The notes under the pieces are model-generated. The model had not been told where the DNA came from. It was given only the letters and a program-made list of their open reading frames with translations, and did no database searches. A program made the translations under genes and the position numbers. Of a stretch of 20,657 nt of DNA, positions 1-7,240 are shown one piece after another. Every line of letters starts with the position of its first letter. Position 1 is the stretch's first letter. This DNA comes from CBDUEF01 sp018063485 (GTDB lineage Bacteria; Pseudomonadota; Alphaproteobacteria; Rhodobacterales; Rhodobacteraceae): the NCBI GenBank assembly GCA_037045435.1, contig JBAOID010000034.1, forward strand, positions 1 to 20,657, written 5' to 3'.

Positions 1-150
1 CCATTGCATCCATTTGCCGATCAAGCCGCGACGCACAGAGATGTCGTGAACCGAGGCGAGTTCCGTGACGATCTCATCAGGCGTCAAATCGCCCTTGGCC
101 ATGATCCGATCCCGGAACCGGCTGGTCCGCTGACATCCAGATCCGACCGG
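1..150 (-). pseudogene. Possible IS630-type transposase fragment, cut by window edge
   Basis: Read on the minus strand, a frame with no stop runs off the left edge of the window. From an ATG at 102-100 it encodes about 34 residues with the pattern DLTPDEIVTELASVHDISV followed by a tryptophan (GKW). Just upstream in the same frame is an Arg-rich stretch (RTSRFRDRIM). This resembles the linker and second helix-turn-helix region of IS630-family transposases, where a D-(I/L)-T-x2-E-(I/L)-x2-L-A word precedes a W-containing helix. The sequence further upstream on the minus strand (150-340) does not continue the similarity in any one frame, so the copy looks truncated or frameshifted at its 5' side. 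The family assignment is from memory and weak. It could also be chance open frame. Confidence 0.35.
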
Positions 151-495
151 GCGGCAACACTTCGGATTCCCCCTCCGATGCTATCCGGCCATTCCGCAAT
201 ACCAGTCGAGCCTGGCAGGCTTCCCGAAGGATTAAATTGCGTCGCTCGGCTGTTCGGTGGCACAAATACTGCGCCGATGTCGAAACCGTCGAATAACCCC
301 TCAACGGACCTCGGCCAGATCACGCAAAAATGCGCGCACAAAACGCCAGCATCCTTGAAAGTGCAGACTGGGAATTTCTCGTTTCGATGGATTCCTTTGC
401 GCCTGCCTGCACGCCATTATTGTCCATATCGCGGATTTCCTTGTCTTCACGCCCAAGACTGCTTGACCGATCAGCGCCACATTGAACATGCGACG
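150..495. other. No recognisable gene
   Basis: Open frames exist on both strands here, the longest being 4-588 on +. None shows a recognisable family motif, a convincing ribosome binding site or a sensible neighbour relationship. The + strand frame runs antisense into the 3' end of the regulator gene. It is best treated as degenerate sequence between the regulator and the left-edge transposase relic. Confidence 0.5.
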
Positions 496-1893
496 TCAGT
501 TCAGGTCAAACCGCGTGACACCCCGGTGCCGTGCATCTACCGGCTGAGTCAAAATCGCCGCCTGATGCGCCCGCTGATCACAGTTTGATCTTGGGCAAAT
601 GCGGCAGTTGATGCCAATCTGGATCATGCGGGCGTCGCGCATTGAAAAACTTTCAGCATAGCCGATTTCCGGTGCGAACTGGATGGCACAGCCCATGGCG
701 ACGGCCAGGCGGTTGTCTTGGGCGTGTCGCTCCCACGTCGGTCGGTCCACGGTGCGGGAAAAGACGAAGAACTGGCTGCGGTCGGGCATTTCCACAAACT
801 GAGGCAAAATGCGGCCGGGGGTGCGAAATGAGGTATGCACATCAAGTCTCGGGCAGGCACCACCATATTCAGCCAGATGAAAATCAGTCGCATTGAAGCG
901 TTTGGTGACGTTGCCGGCCTTGTCGATGCGCAGAAAGAAGAAGGGAACCCCCTGCGCGCCATCCCGATTCAATGTTGTCGCGCGGTGGCAGGCTTGTTCA
1001 AAGCTGACACCAAAGCGTGTGGCAATATGATCAAAGTCATATTTGGAGGCACCGGCCTCGGCCAGAAAGTCCGTATAGGGCATCAGAACAGCTGCGGCAA
1101 AGTAGTTGGCAAGTTCTACCCGCAGTCGGGCCACGCCACGCGGGTCACGGATGCTGCTGCGTCCAATCAGGGTATCGAGAAGGGCGCGCTGTTCCAACAA
1201 GCCTGCCATATGAATCAGCTGAAAGGTTCGGTTGGGCTGGTCCAGCGCCTCGGACAGCAGAATCTCTCGGCGGGCTTCGTTGTACTGACGAAGGGCACCG
1301 GGGAGATCTTTTACCCGGCAAAGCCTGACGTTGACGCCTAGCTTGTCTCTCAGTCGACGCTTGAGCGTGACATATATCTCATCGCGTTCAATTGGTGTTA
1401 GCCAGAATGCTTCGGCTACCTCCTCCAGTTCGCGAAAGTGGTTGCGGTTGCGGCGAAACACATCATGTACGGCGGCCTCGGGCGAGGCGGAAAGTTTCGG
1501 CGCGCCGCTTTCTGTGAGGGATAAAAGCTGGTCGGATACCACCTGATAGCTGCGATACAGTGTAATGAAATTTTGCACCAACCCTGGAGCATGGACCAAA
1601 GCTGCCCGCAGTTGCGGCAGATCAGGGCGGGATTGAACGAACAACGGGTCCTGAATGACGGCGCGCAAATCGGCGAGTTGTGCTGTGCCATCCTCTTCGA
1701 TGATGTCATGCCAGTCGACGCCGTAAGCCTCGAACACCCGCAGAAGGACTTGAACGGAAACTGATCTTTCATTATTTTCCAATAGGTTGACGTAAGATGG
1801 GCTGATGCCAAGCACTTTGGCCATTGCGCCCTGTGTTTCCCCACGTTCCAGCCGCAAGCGCCGCAGATGAGGGCCGATGAAGGTCTTTTTCAT
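496..1893 (-). CDS. ScfR/RamB-type short-chain fatty acyl-CoA regulator (XRE HTH)
   Basis: Predicted 465-residue cytoplasmic transcription factor. Residues ~6-62 form a Cro/C1-type helix-turn-helix (LRRLRLERGETQGAMAK, then GISPSYVNLLENNERSVS). The middle (~150-320) is the IrrE-like domain of this family, but the usual zinc-protease HExxH is absent: the equivalent stretch reads QLIHMAGLLEQ, as expected for the non-proteolytic ScfR/RamB/MccR branch. The C-terminal ScfR domain (formerly DUF2083) ends with a conserved cysteine group (NCRICPRSNC). Known members sense acyl-CoA or related metabolites and control acetate, propionate or glyoxylate metabolism. The start at 1893 (MKKTF) is preferred over the ATG at 1905 because it begins directly at the HTH; no strong Shine-Dalgarno decides it. 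It is divergent from sgaA, so it probably regulates the serine-cycle block and itself. The family call is firm; target and ligand are inferred. Confidence 0.9.
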   Translation of the reverse strand: MKKTFIGPHLRRLRLERGETQGAMAKVLGISPSYVNLLENNERSVSVQVLLRVFEAYGVDWHDIIEEDGTAQLADLRAVIQDPLFVQSRPDLPQLRAALVHAPGLVQNFITLYRSYQVVSDQLLSLTESGAPKLSASPEAAVHDVFRRNRNHFRELEEVAEAFWLTPIERDEIYVTLKRRLRDKLGVNVRLCRVKDLPGALRQYNEARREILLSEALDQPNRTFQLIHMAGLLEQRALLDTLIGRSSIRDPRGVARLRVELANYFAAAVLMPYTDFLAEAGASKYDFDHIATRFGVSFEQACHRATTLNRDGAQGVPFFFLRIDKAGNVTKRFNATDFHLAEYGGACPRLDVHTSFRTPGRILPQFVEMPDRSQFFVFSRTVDRPTWERHAQDNRLAVAMGCAIQFAPEIGYAESFSMRDARMIQIGINCRICPRSNCDQRAHQAAILTQPVDARHRGVTRFDLN

Positions 1894-1920
1894 ACCGATG
1901 CACACAATTCATGATTTGTT

Positions 1921-2000
1921 GTTATTACAATATTACAAAGATTGGCGATTGTAAACTTTCGCGTTCACAGCGCAACCTGTTTTCATTTTGCACAAATTCA
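1921..2000. promoter_or_regulatory. Divergent intergenic control region with candidate operators
   Basis: The AT-rich gap between the regulator and sgaA contains two direct TTACAA words (1925-1930 and 1933-1938, 8 bases apart) and an inverted copy TTGTAA (1949-1954). A separate TTTG-CA-CAAA imperfect palindrome lies at 1987-1996, about 41 bases upstream of the sgaA start. RamB, the best-studied relative of the neighbouring regulator, is known to bind AA/TTTGC-CAA type motifs, so the second site is a reasonable operator candidate. No confident -35/-10 pair was assigned. Operator function is an inference from position and symmetry. Confidence 0.4.
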
Positions 2001-2037
2001 AAGCGGTGCGAGAGGAGGGTTAACCAAGGAGGAACCC

Positions 2038-3234
2038 ATGCGTACCGGTATCAATCATCTGTTCATTCCCGGCCCGACCTATGTGCCTGAAAGCGTGCGC
2101 CAAGCGATGAATGTGCCGATGAAAGACCACCGTGCTCATGATTTCGGCGGCCCGAATGTGGCGATCTTCCACGATCTCAAACAGTTGTTCCGCACCAAGA
2201 ATGGCCATGTGCTCCTGTTCCCCGGCTCGGGTACGGCAGCTTGGGAGGCCGCAATCACCAACACTCTTTCTCCCGGTGATCGCGTGCTGATGGCACGGCA
2301 CGGTCAATTCTCGGTTCTTTGGGCCCAGATGGCCGAACGACTGGGGCTGAATGTCGATGTGATTGATCTTCCCTGGGGATCGGGAGCCCCCATCAGCGAA
2401 TTTGCACTTAAGTTGGGCGCGGATTCCAAGGCAGAGATCAAGGCGGTTTTCGTCACGCATAACGAAACTGCAACCGGTGTGACTTCGGATATCGCCGCTG
2501 TGCGCAGGGTCATGGATGAGGCTTTGCATGATGCTTTGCTGTTTGTGGACGGTGCGTCCTCCATCGGGTGTCTGCCGTTCGAGATGGACGAGTGGGGCGT
2601 CGATCTGGCAGTGACCGGCAGCCAAAAGGGGCTGATGCTGCCGCCAGGGCTGGGAATTCTGGGAGTCAGCCAGAAGGCGATGAAGGCCTCGGAAACCGCA
2701 ACGATGCGGCGCGCTTTCTTCGAGTTTTCGGATCAGGTGAAGTCGAACCAGACGGGGTATTTCCCCTACACCCCTCCAATCCAACTGCTCCACGGGCTTC
2801 GGGCTGCATTGGACCGGATGCAAGCGGAAGGCTCTGATGCCGTCATCGAACGCCACCGTCGGCTGGCTGCTGGTGTGAGGGCCGCTGTCAACGCCTGGGG
2901 GCTGGAGGTCTGCGCCGAACACCCCTCCCTCTATTCCGATACTGTCACCGCCATCCGCACGCCTGAGGGTGTCGATGCCCGCGAGGTCATCCGCATCGGT
3001 TATGATAACTACAACGCCTCATTCGGGTCGGGCCTTGGCCCACTTGCAGGCAAGGTGTTCCGCATTGGGCACATTGGCGACAGCAATGAAGGCGTGTGCC
3101 TGACCGCTATTGCTCTGGCTGAACTGTCGCTGGTGGCGGCAGGTGCCGCAATTCGCTTTGGGTCGGGGGTCGCCGCAGCGCAGGAAGTTTACTCTATGTC
3201 ACAAGTGAAATCGGTCCGGATCGCAGCAGAATAA
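2038..3234 (+). CDS. sgaA: Serine-glyoxylate aminotransferase
   Basis: Class V PLP-dependent aminotransferase of 398 residues, the normal length for the family. It transfers the amino group of serine to glyoxylate, giving hydroxypyruvate and glycine, a core step of the serine cycle. The N-terminus NHLFIPGPTYVPESV and the block FPGSGTAAWEAA are typical. The cofactor region is FVDGASSIGCLPFEMDEWGVDL, with the Schiff-base lysine at about residue 197 in TGSQKGLMLPPG. A frame open from 1942 gives a longer N-terminus, but the start at 2038 is preceded by a near-perfect AAGGAGG at 2026-2032 with a 5-base spacer and begins at the family N-terminus. It is first of four co-directional genes, 12 bases before mcl, so it is probably the promoter-proximal gene of the operon. 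Related enzymes accept alanine; the neighbours favour the serine-cycle role. Confidence 0.93.
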   Translation: MRTGINHLFIPGPTYVPESVRQAMNVPMKDHRAHDFGGPNVAIFHDLKQLFRTKNGHVLLFPGSGTAAWEAAITNTLSPGDRVLMARHGQFSVLWAQMAERLGLNVDVIDLPWGSGAPISEFALKLGADSKAEIKAVFVTHNETATGVTSDIAAVRRVMDEALHDALLFVDGASSIGCLPFEMDEWGVDLAVTGSQKGLMLPPGLGILGVSQKAMKASETATMRRAFFEFSDQVKSNQTGYFPYTPPIQLLHGLRAALDRMQAEGSDAVIERHRRLAAGVRAAVNAWGLEVCAEHPSLYSDTVTAIRTPEGVDAREVIRIGYDNYNASFGSGLGPLAGKVFRIGHIGDSNEGVCLTAIALAELSLVAAGAAIRFGSGVAAAQEVYSMSQVKSVRIAAE

Positions 3235-3246
3235 CAGGAGCCTAAG

Positions 3247-4185
3247 ATGAGCCACACCCTTTTCCCCATGCGCAAGGCGCGGTTGCAACGCTCGGAGTTG
3301 GCGGTTCCGGCCTCCAATCCCACTATGATCGACAAGGCGGCCGATGGTTCGGCGGACTATGTTTTTCTGGACCTTGAGGACGCGATTGCGCCCAATGAGA
3401 AAGTGCAAGCCCGCAAGAATGCCATCCAGGCTCTGAACGACATTGATTGGCGCGCTAAGGGCAAGACGGTTTCGGTGCGGATCAACGGGCTGGACACCCA
3501 CTACATGTATCGCGATGTGGTAGATGTGATGGAGCAAGCTGGTGACCGCGTAGACACCTTGCTGGTGCCCAAGGTTGGCGTGACGGGCGACCTTTACATG
3601 GTGGAAGCCATGGTCAACCAAATCGAGCAGGCCAAGGGATACGCTACGCGTGTCGGCTTGGAGGCATTGATTGAAACCGCGCTTGGCATGGCGAATGTGG
3701 AAACCATTGCGCAATTTGGTGGCCGACTGGAAGCTTTGCACTTTGGTGTCGCAGACTTTGCGGCTTCCATGCGAGCGCGGACCACGAACATTGGCGGGTT
3801 GAACCCGCATTATCCTGGCGACCAGTGGCACGCTTCGATCAACCGGATGGTGGTGGCTTGCCGCGCCTATGGCCTGAGGGCGATCGACGGGCCGTTCGGG
3901 GATTTCAGCGATCCTGAAGGCTACAAAGAGGGCGCGCGCCGGGCGGCGGCCTTGGGATGCGAAGGGAAATGGGCGATCCATCCCTCTCAGATCACCCTCG
4001 CGAATGAGGTCTTTTCACCCCCAGATACCGAAGTGACCCGGGCGCGCCGGATCATCGAGGAATTGCGCAAGGCTGAGGCCATGGGCAAAGGGGCCGCGCA
4101 GTTGGACGGGCGGATGATTGATGCGGCGTCCGAACGAATGGCGATGAATGTGTTGGTTCTGGCGGATGCCATCGCCGCCAAATAG
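3247..4185 (+). CDS. mcl: L-malyl-CoA/beta-methylmalyl-CoA lyase
   Basis: HpcH/HpaI/CitE-family lyase of 312 residues. It cleaves L-malyl-CoA to acetyl-CoA and glyoxylate; members may also act on beta-methylmalyl-CoA. Visible motifs are the N-terminal RSELAVPASNP (CoA/phosphate region), YVFLDLEDAI, the substrate arginine in VSVRINGLDT, the magnesium-ligand glutamate in LEALIETALGM and the aspartate in LHFGVADFAASM, and KWAIHPSQI near the C-terminus. An AGGAG at 3236-3240, six bases before the ATG, supports the start. The gene lies 12 bases after sgaA and 79 bases before mtkA, which makes the product, malyl-CoA, its substrate. Rhodobacterales also use this enzyme in the ethylmalonyl-CoA pathway and 3-hydroxypropionate chemistry; sequence alone does not exclude that extra role. 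Confidence 0.93.
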   Translation: MSHTLFPMRKARLQRSELAVPASNPTMIDKAADGSADYVFLDLEDAIAPNEKVQARKNAIQALNDIDWRAKGKTVSVRINGLDTHYMYRDVVDVMEQAGDRVDTLLVPKVGVTGDLYMVEAMVNQIEQAKGYATRVGLEALIETALGMANVETIAQFGGRLEALHFGVADFAASMRARTTNIGGLNPHYPGDQWHASINRMVVACRAYGLRAIDGPFGDFSDPEGYKEGARRAAALGCEGKWAIHPSQITLANEVFSPPDTEVTRARRIIEELRKAEAMGKGAAQLDGRMIDAASERMAMNVLVLADAIAAK

Positions 4186-4264
4186 CCGCGCATTTTTCCG
4201 GGCAGATCAAAACCAATCACACGTCAAGGCCATGCAAGGCTCTTCGATGTCAAGGGAGGACTCT

Positions 4265-5437
4265 ATGGACATCCACGAATATCAGGCCAAGGAAATACTC
4301 GCACGCTTTGGGGTGCCAGTGCCACGGGGCGGCCTTGCCCATAGTCCCGAACAGGCAGGATATCGGGCGCGGGAACTCGGCGGCAACGCCTGGGTGGTCA
4401 AAGCGCAGATTCATTCCGGCGGACGGGGCGCTGCGGGCGGCGTCAGACTTTGCAAGTCACCAGAGGAGGTCCATGCCTTTGCGGCAACCCTGTTCGGCAA
4501 GCAGCTTGTGACCAAACAGACCGACGCCAATGGCAAGGGCGTCTACCGGGTTTGGGTTGAAGGCGCCTCTGACATCGCAAAGGAGCTTTATCTCGGCTTT
4601 GTCCTGGACAGGAAATCCGAACGCATCATGATCGTTGCCTCTGCCCATGGCGGGATGGAAATAGAAGACCTGGCCGAAAATGACCCCGATAGCCTGTGCC
4701 GCATGATCATAGACCCTGCCGCTGGTCTGTCAGATTTCCAAGCGCGGGAATTGGCCTTTCAGATTGGTCTGAAAGGTGGCCAAGTGGCGCAAATGGTCAC
4801 AACTCTGCGCGCCTGCTACCGCGTCTATCGCGACCTTGATGCGGTAATGGTGGAAATAAATCCTTTGGCCATCACACACGCGGGCGATCTTGTGGCCCTG
4901 GACGCGAAGATTTCCTTCGACACCAACGCCCTGTTCCGCCAACCGCAAATTGCCGAACTGCGCGACCGCCGTCAGGAGGACCCGCGCGAAAGCACGGCGA
5001 GGGATCACGGGCTGTCCTATGTCGGCCTTGACGGCGATATCGGCTGCATCATCAACGGTGCGGGCCTCGCCATGGCCACGATGGATATGATCAAGCTGGC
5101 GGGGGGAGAGCCTGCGAACTTTCTTGATATAGGCGGTGGTGCCTCGCCAGAACGGGTAGCGCGCGCTTTCCGGACCGTGCTTGCCGATTGCAATGTCTCG
5201 GTCATCCTGGTCAACATCTTTGCCGGCATCAACCGTTGCGACTGGATCGCCGAAGGGGTGGTTCTGGCTTACAAGGAGGTCGGGTTGAAGATCCCCGTGG
5301 TGGTCCGGCTGGCAGGAACGAACGCTGAGGAGGGCAGGGCAATCATCAATGAATCCGGCTTGCCGCTGATCTCGGCTGACAGCCTGGCCGAAGCCGCTGA
5401 AGCCGCCGTTTCATCCCTCCCCCGCAAAGCCGCCTGA
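4265..5437 (+). CDS. mtkA: Malate thiokinase (malate-CoA ligase) beta subunit
   Basis: 390-residue SucC-like ATP-grasp subunit. With MtkB it makes malyl-CoA from malate, CoA and ATP. The protein opens with the canonical MDIHEYQAKEILARFGVPVP, followed by the ATP-grasp core (WVVKAQIHSGGRGAAGGV), the metal-binding MVEINPLAIT and the C-terminal ligase domain (NFLDIGGGASPERV, LVNIFAGINRCDWIAEG). A frame open from 4148 would overlap mcl, but the ATG at 4265 has a strong AGGGAGGA (4253-4260) and matches the family start. By sequence class alone it could be called succinyl-CoA ligase beta; the adjacent malyl-CoA lyase and sgaA decide for malate thiokinase. mtkB follows after 10 bases. Confidence 0.9.
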   Translation: MDIHEYQAKEILARFGVPVPRGGLAHSPEQAGYRARELGGNAWVVKAQIHSGGRGAAGGVRLCKSPEEVHAFAATLFGKQLVTKQTDANGKGVYRVWVEGASDIAKELYLGFVLDRKSERIMIVASAHGGMEIEDLAENDPDSLCRMIIDPAAGLSDFQARELAFQIGLKGGQVAQMVTTLRACYRVYRDLDAVMVEINPLAITHAGDLVALDAKISFDTNALFRQPQIAELRDRRQEDPRESTARDHGLSYVGLDGDIGCIINGAGLAMATMDMIKLAGGEPANFLDIGGGASPERVARAFRTVLADCNVSVILVNIFAGINRCDWIAEGVVLAYKEVGLKIPVVVRLAGTNAEEGRAIINESGLPLISADSLAEAAEAAVSSLPRKAA

Positions 5438-5447
5438 AGGAAACAAT

Positions 5448-6344
5448 ATGGCCATTCTCATCACCGATCAGACCAGAGTCCTCGTTCAAGGCATGTCCGG
5501 CCGGATCGGCAGCTTTCACGCCGCCGAAATGATCCGCTACGGCACCAATATCGTAGGCGGCGTCACCCCTGGCAAAGGCGGCGAATCGTTCCTTGAGCGT
5601 CCCCTTTTCAATACCGTCCGTGAAGCGGTGGAGCATACGGGTGCCGAGGCTTCCGCTATCTTCGTACCACCTCCTTTCGCCGCCGATGCGATCATGGAGG
5701 CCGCAGATGCCGGTATCCGCACTGCCGTCTGCGTGACGGACGGGATTCCAAGTCAGGACATGATGCGCGTAAAACGCTTCTTGCGCCGCTATCCGGCAGA
5801 GCGGAAGATGCGGCTGATAGGGCCGAACTGTGCGGGCGTTATTTCTCCCGGCAAGGGCTTCATGGGGATCATGCCGCCGCATATCTATCTGGCGGGGCGT
5901 GTTGGCATCGTGGGGCGGTCAGGAACGCTGGGATATGAGGCCGCCGCACAGATGAAAGCCCTGGGAATCGGTGTTTCCACTTCGGTCGGGATCGGGGGCG
6001 ATCCAATCAACGGGTCAAGCTTCCGCGACATTCTGGATCTGTTCGAAGCTGACCCCGAAACCGATGCCGTCATGATGATCGGCGAAATTGGCGGCCCGCA
6101 AGAGGCCGAGGCTGCCGCCTTTGTCCGTGACAGGATGACAAAACCCGTGGTGGCCTATATCGCGGGCCTTTCAGCGCCCAAAGGCCGCCAGATGGGTCAT
6201 GCCGGAGCCATCGTATCGGTTTTCGGAGAAAGCGCGCAGGAAAAGATCGAGATCCTTTCTGCGGCAGGAATCATGGTAGTCCCCAACCCTTCGGTCATGG
6301 GGCAGACCATGGCCAGAATTCTGGCCGGTCGTAGGGCTGCGTGA
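5448..6344 (+). CDS. mtkB: Malate thiokinase (malate-CoA ligase) alpha subunit
   Basis: 298-residue SucD-like subunit that binds CoA and carries the phosphorylated histidine of the malate-CoA ligase. The CoA-binding Rossmann domain is seen in RVLVQGMSGRIGSFHAAEMI and GGVTPGKGG; RLIGPNCAGVISPG and GRVGIVGRSGTLGYEAA are typical of the ligase domain. The phospho-acceptor histidine is at about residue 251 in GRQMGHAGAIVS. The start has AAGGA directly after the mtkA stop (5437-5441). The 10-base gap implies translational coupling with mtkA. It ends the serine-cycle block; the next ~900 bases hold only mobile-element debris, so hprA, glyA, ppc and mtdA genes, if present, are elsewhere. Confidence 0.92.
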   Translation: MAILITDQTRVLVQGMSGRIGSFHAAEMIRYGTNIVGGVTPGKGGESFLERPLFNTVREAVEHTGAEASAIFVPPPFAADAIMEAADAGIRTAVCVTDGIPSQDMMRVKRFLRRYPAERKMRLIGPNCAGVISPGKGFMGIMPPHIYLAGRVGIVGRSGTLGYEAAAQMKALGIGVSTSVGIGGDPINGSSFRDILDLFEADPETDAVMMIGEIGGPQEAEAAAFVRDRMTKPVVAYIAGLSAPKGRQMGHAGAIVSVFGESAQEKIEILSAAGIMVVPNPSVMGQTMARILAGRRAA

Positions 6345-6421
6345 CGCGTCGCGCGCATTTCGGGTTCATCCGGCCACTCATTCCATTCTGATCCAGTCAC
6401 TGCGCCCATGAAATCCGGTCA

Positions 6422-6724
6422 CACTGTCTTCGCATCGAACTCGAAACCATACCGGACTTCATCACGGCGGGCGACGCGCTCACGGTCGTCAGGATTGATC
6501 GCCTGGGGCGCAGCACACGCAATGTGCTGAACCTGGTCCACGACCTCGAAAGTCGCGGCGCCTCATTGCGCGTACAGGAACCGAACATCGACACTGGAAC
6601 GCCTGAGGGGCGGATCATCCTGACCAGGTGGGCAATGGTCGCTGAAATGGAATTGACCTTCATGGGGTCGACTGCCCCAGAGTGCGGGATCGTACGCGAG
6701 GCGCCCAGGCCCATTGATTTCTAA
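6422..6724 (+). pseudogene. Serine recombinase (resolvase/invertase) fragment
   Basis: A single open frame encodes the C-terminal half of a resolvase-type catalytic domain. The diagnostic block is GDALTVVRIDRLGRSTRNV (family pattern GD-x-L-x-V-x(2)-L/I-DRLGRS), then LVHDLESRGASLRVQEPNID, TPEGRIILT and MVAEMELTF. The catalytic N-terminal part with the nucleophilic serine is missing: the ~80 bases upstream, after mtkB, do not supply it. After MVAEMELTF the similarity stops, where intact members continue to a C-terminal DNA-binding helix-turn-helix. It is therefore a fragment of roughly 60-70 recognisable residues with no function expected. It sits directly against an IS6 transposase relic, so both probably come from successive insertions. 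Confidence 0.7.
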
Positions 6725-6727
6725 CTG

Positions 6728-6955
6728 TTGGCATGGTTCAGATTCAAAATCCTGCAAGTCAAATACCTGAATGGCATTCCTGAACAGGACCATCGCTTCA
6801 TCAAGTGCATCATCGCTCTGATTTTTGGCCTCATGGCCTTCCATTCTGCTGCCGCAACCGTCGCCGGCATCTGGTCCGCACACATGAAGCGCAAGGGCCA
6901 GTTCGGTGCCAATGGTCTTTCAGCATTCCAGCAGTTCGCGGCCCGCGCAGCATGA
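6728..6955 (+). pseudogene. IS6-family transposase C-terminal fragment
   Basis: The frame encodes about 75 residues matching the end of IS6 (IS26-like) DDE transposases: VKYLNGIPEQDHRFIK contains the last part of the catalytic domain with the DDE glutamate region, followed by FHSAAATVAGIW, MKRKGQFGANGLSAF and QQFAARAA, which is the usual C-terminus. The N-terminal zinc finger/HTH and the two catalytic aspartates are absent. Position ~25, normally in an Arg/Lys-rich word (such as KRRVRPMLGF), reads CIIALIFGL, an additional sign of decay. The fragment begins only three bases after the stop of the serine recombinase relic. Confidence 0.75.
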
Positions 6956-6994
6956 TCAAGTCGAGAAATTGGACGCCCTCAAGCCACCTCGGAG

Positions 6995-7008
6995 TTTGCG
7001 ACACAACC
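6995..7008. repeat. Probable right terminal inverted repeat of the IS6 relic
   Basis: TTTGCGACACAACC lies 40 bases after the transposase stop. It resembles the IS26-type right end TTTGCAACAGTGCC at 10 of 14 positions by eye, and the distance from the transposase stop is what IS6 elements show. No matching left end was found upstream, in keeping with a truncated copy. Confidence 0.4.
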
Positions 7009-7110
7009 CGCGATCAAGCACGAAATCAAAGCCGCCTGATCAGGCCGCCCCGTCAACTTTCGGGTATAGCTCAGGCGGGCGGGTTGCAAAACGCGCATTG
7101 CTGGGAATCT

Positions 7111-7187
7111 TTGCAAGACCGGTGCCGCGATTGCATTATAGTTTAGCTTATCTAACGCATAAGGCAGAATCAAATGCTTTTTGATTC
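7111..7187 (+). promoter_or_regulatory. Candidate promoter and two inverted repeats before the Rieske gene
   Basis: A weak promoter-like pair, TTGCAA (7111-7116) and CATTAT (7134-7139), is separated by 17 bases. Two symmetrical elements follow. GTTTAG-CTTAT-CTAAC is at 7141-7156. GAATCAAA-TGCTT-TTTGATTC is at 7167-7187, with perfect 8-base arms and a 5-base loop. The second lies 53 bases before the Rieske start and is AT-rich, so an operator is more likely than a terminator. No regulator gene for the cluster is in the window. Confidence 0.35.
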
Positions 7188-7240
7188 GGCAAATGCAGGC
7201 TAGCGATATACCTATACAAAACATAGACAGAGAGCACTTC

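Noticed and set aside
4..588. 194-codon + strand frame at the left edge
   Set aside because: No motif or ribosome binding site; it overlaps the regulator 3' end antisense, and the minus strand of its first part better resembles a transposase.
2020..2922. 300-codon minus-strand frame inside sgaA
   Set aside because: It is a shadow of the real aminotransferase gene in a GC-rich third-position context and has no family motif.
7062..7075. tRNA-like 5' sequence GGGTATAGCTCAGG
   Set aside because: It matches a tRNA acceptor/D-stem start, but no D-loop GG, anticodon stem, T-loop GGTTCGAAT word or matching acceptor 3' strand follows within 80 bases.
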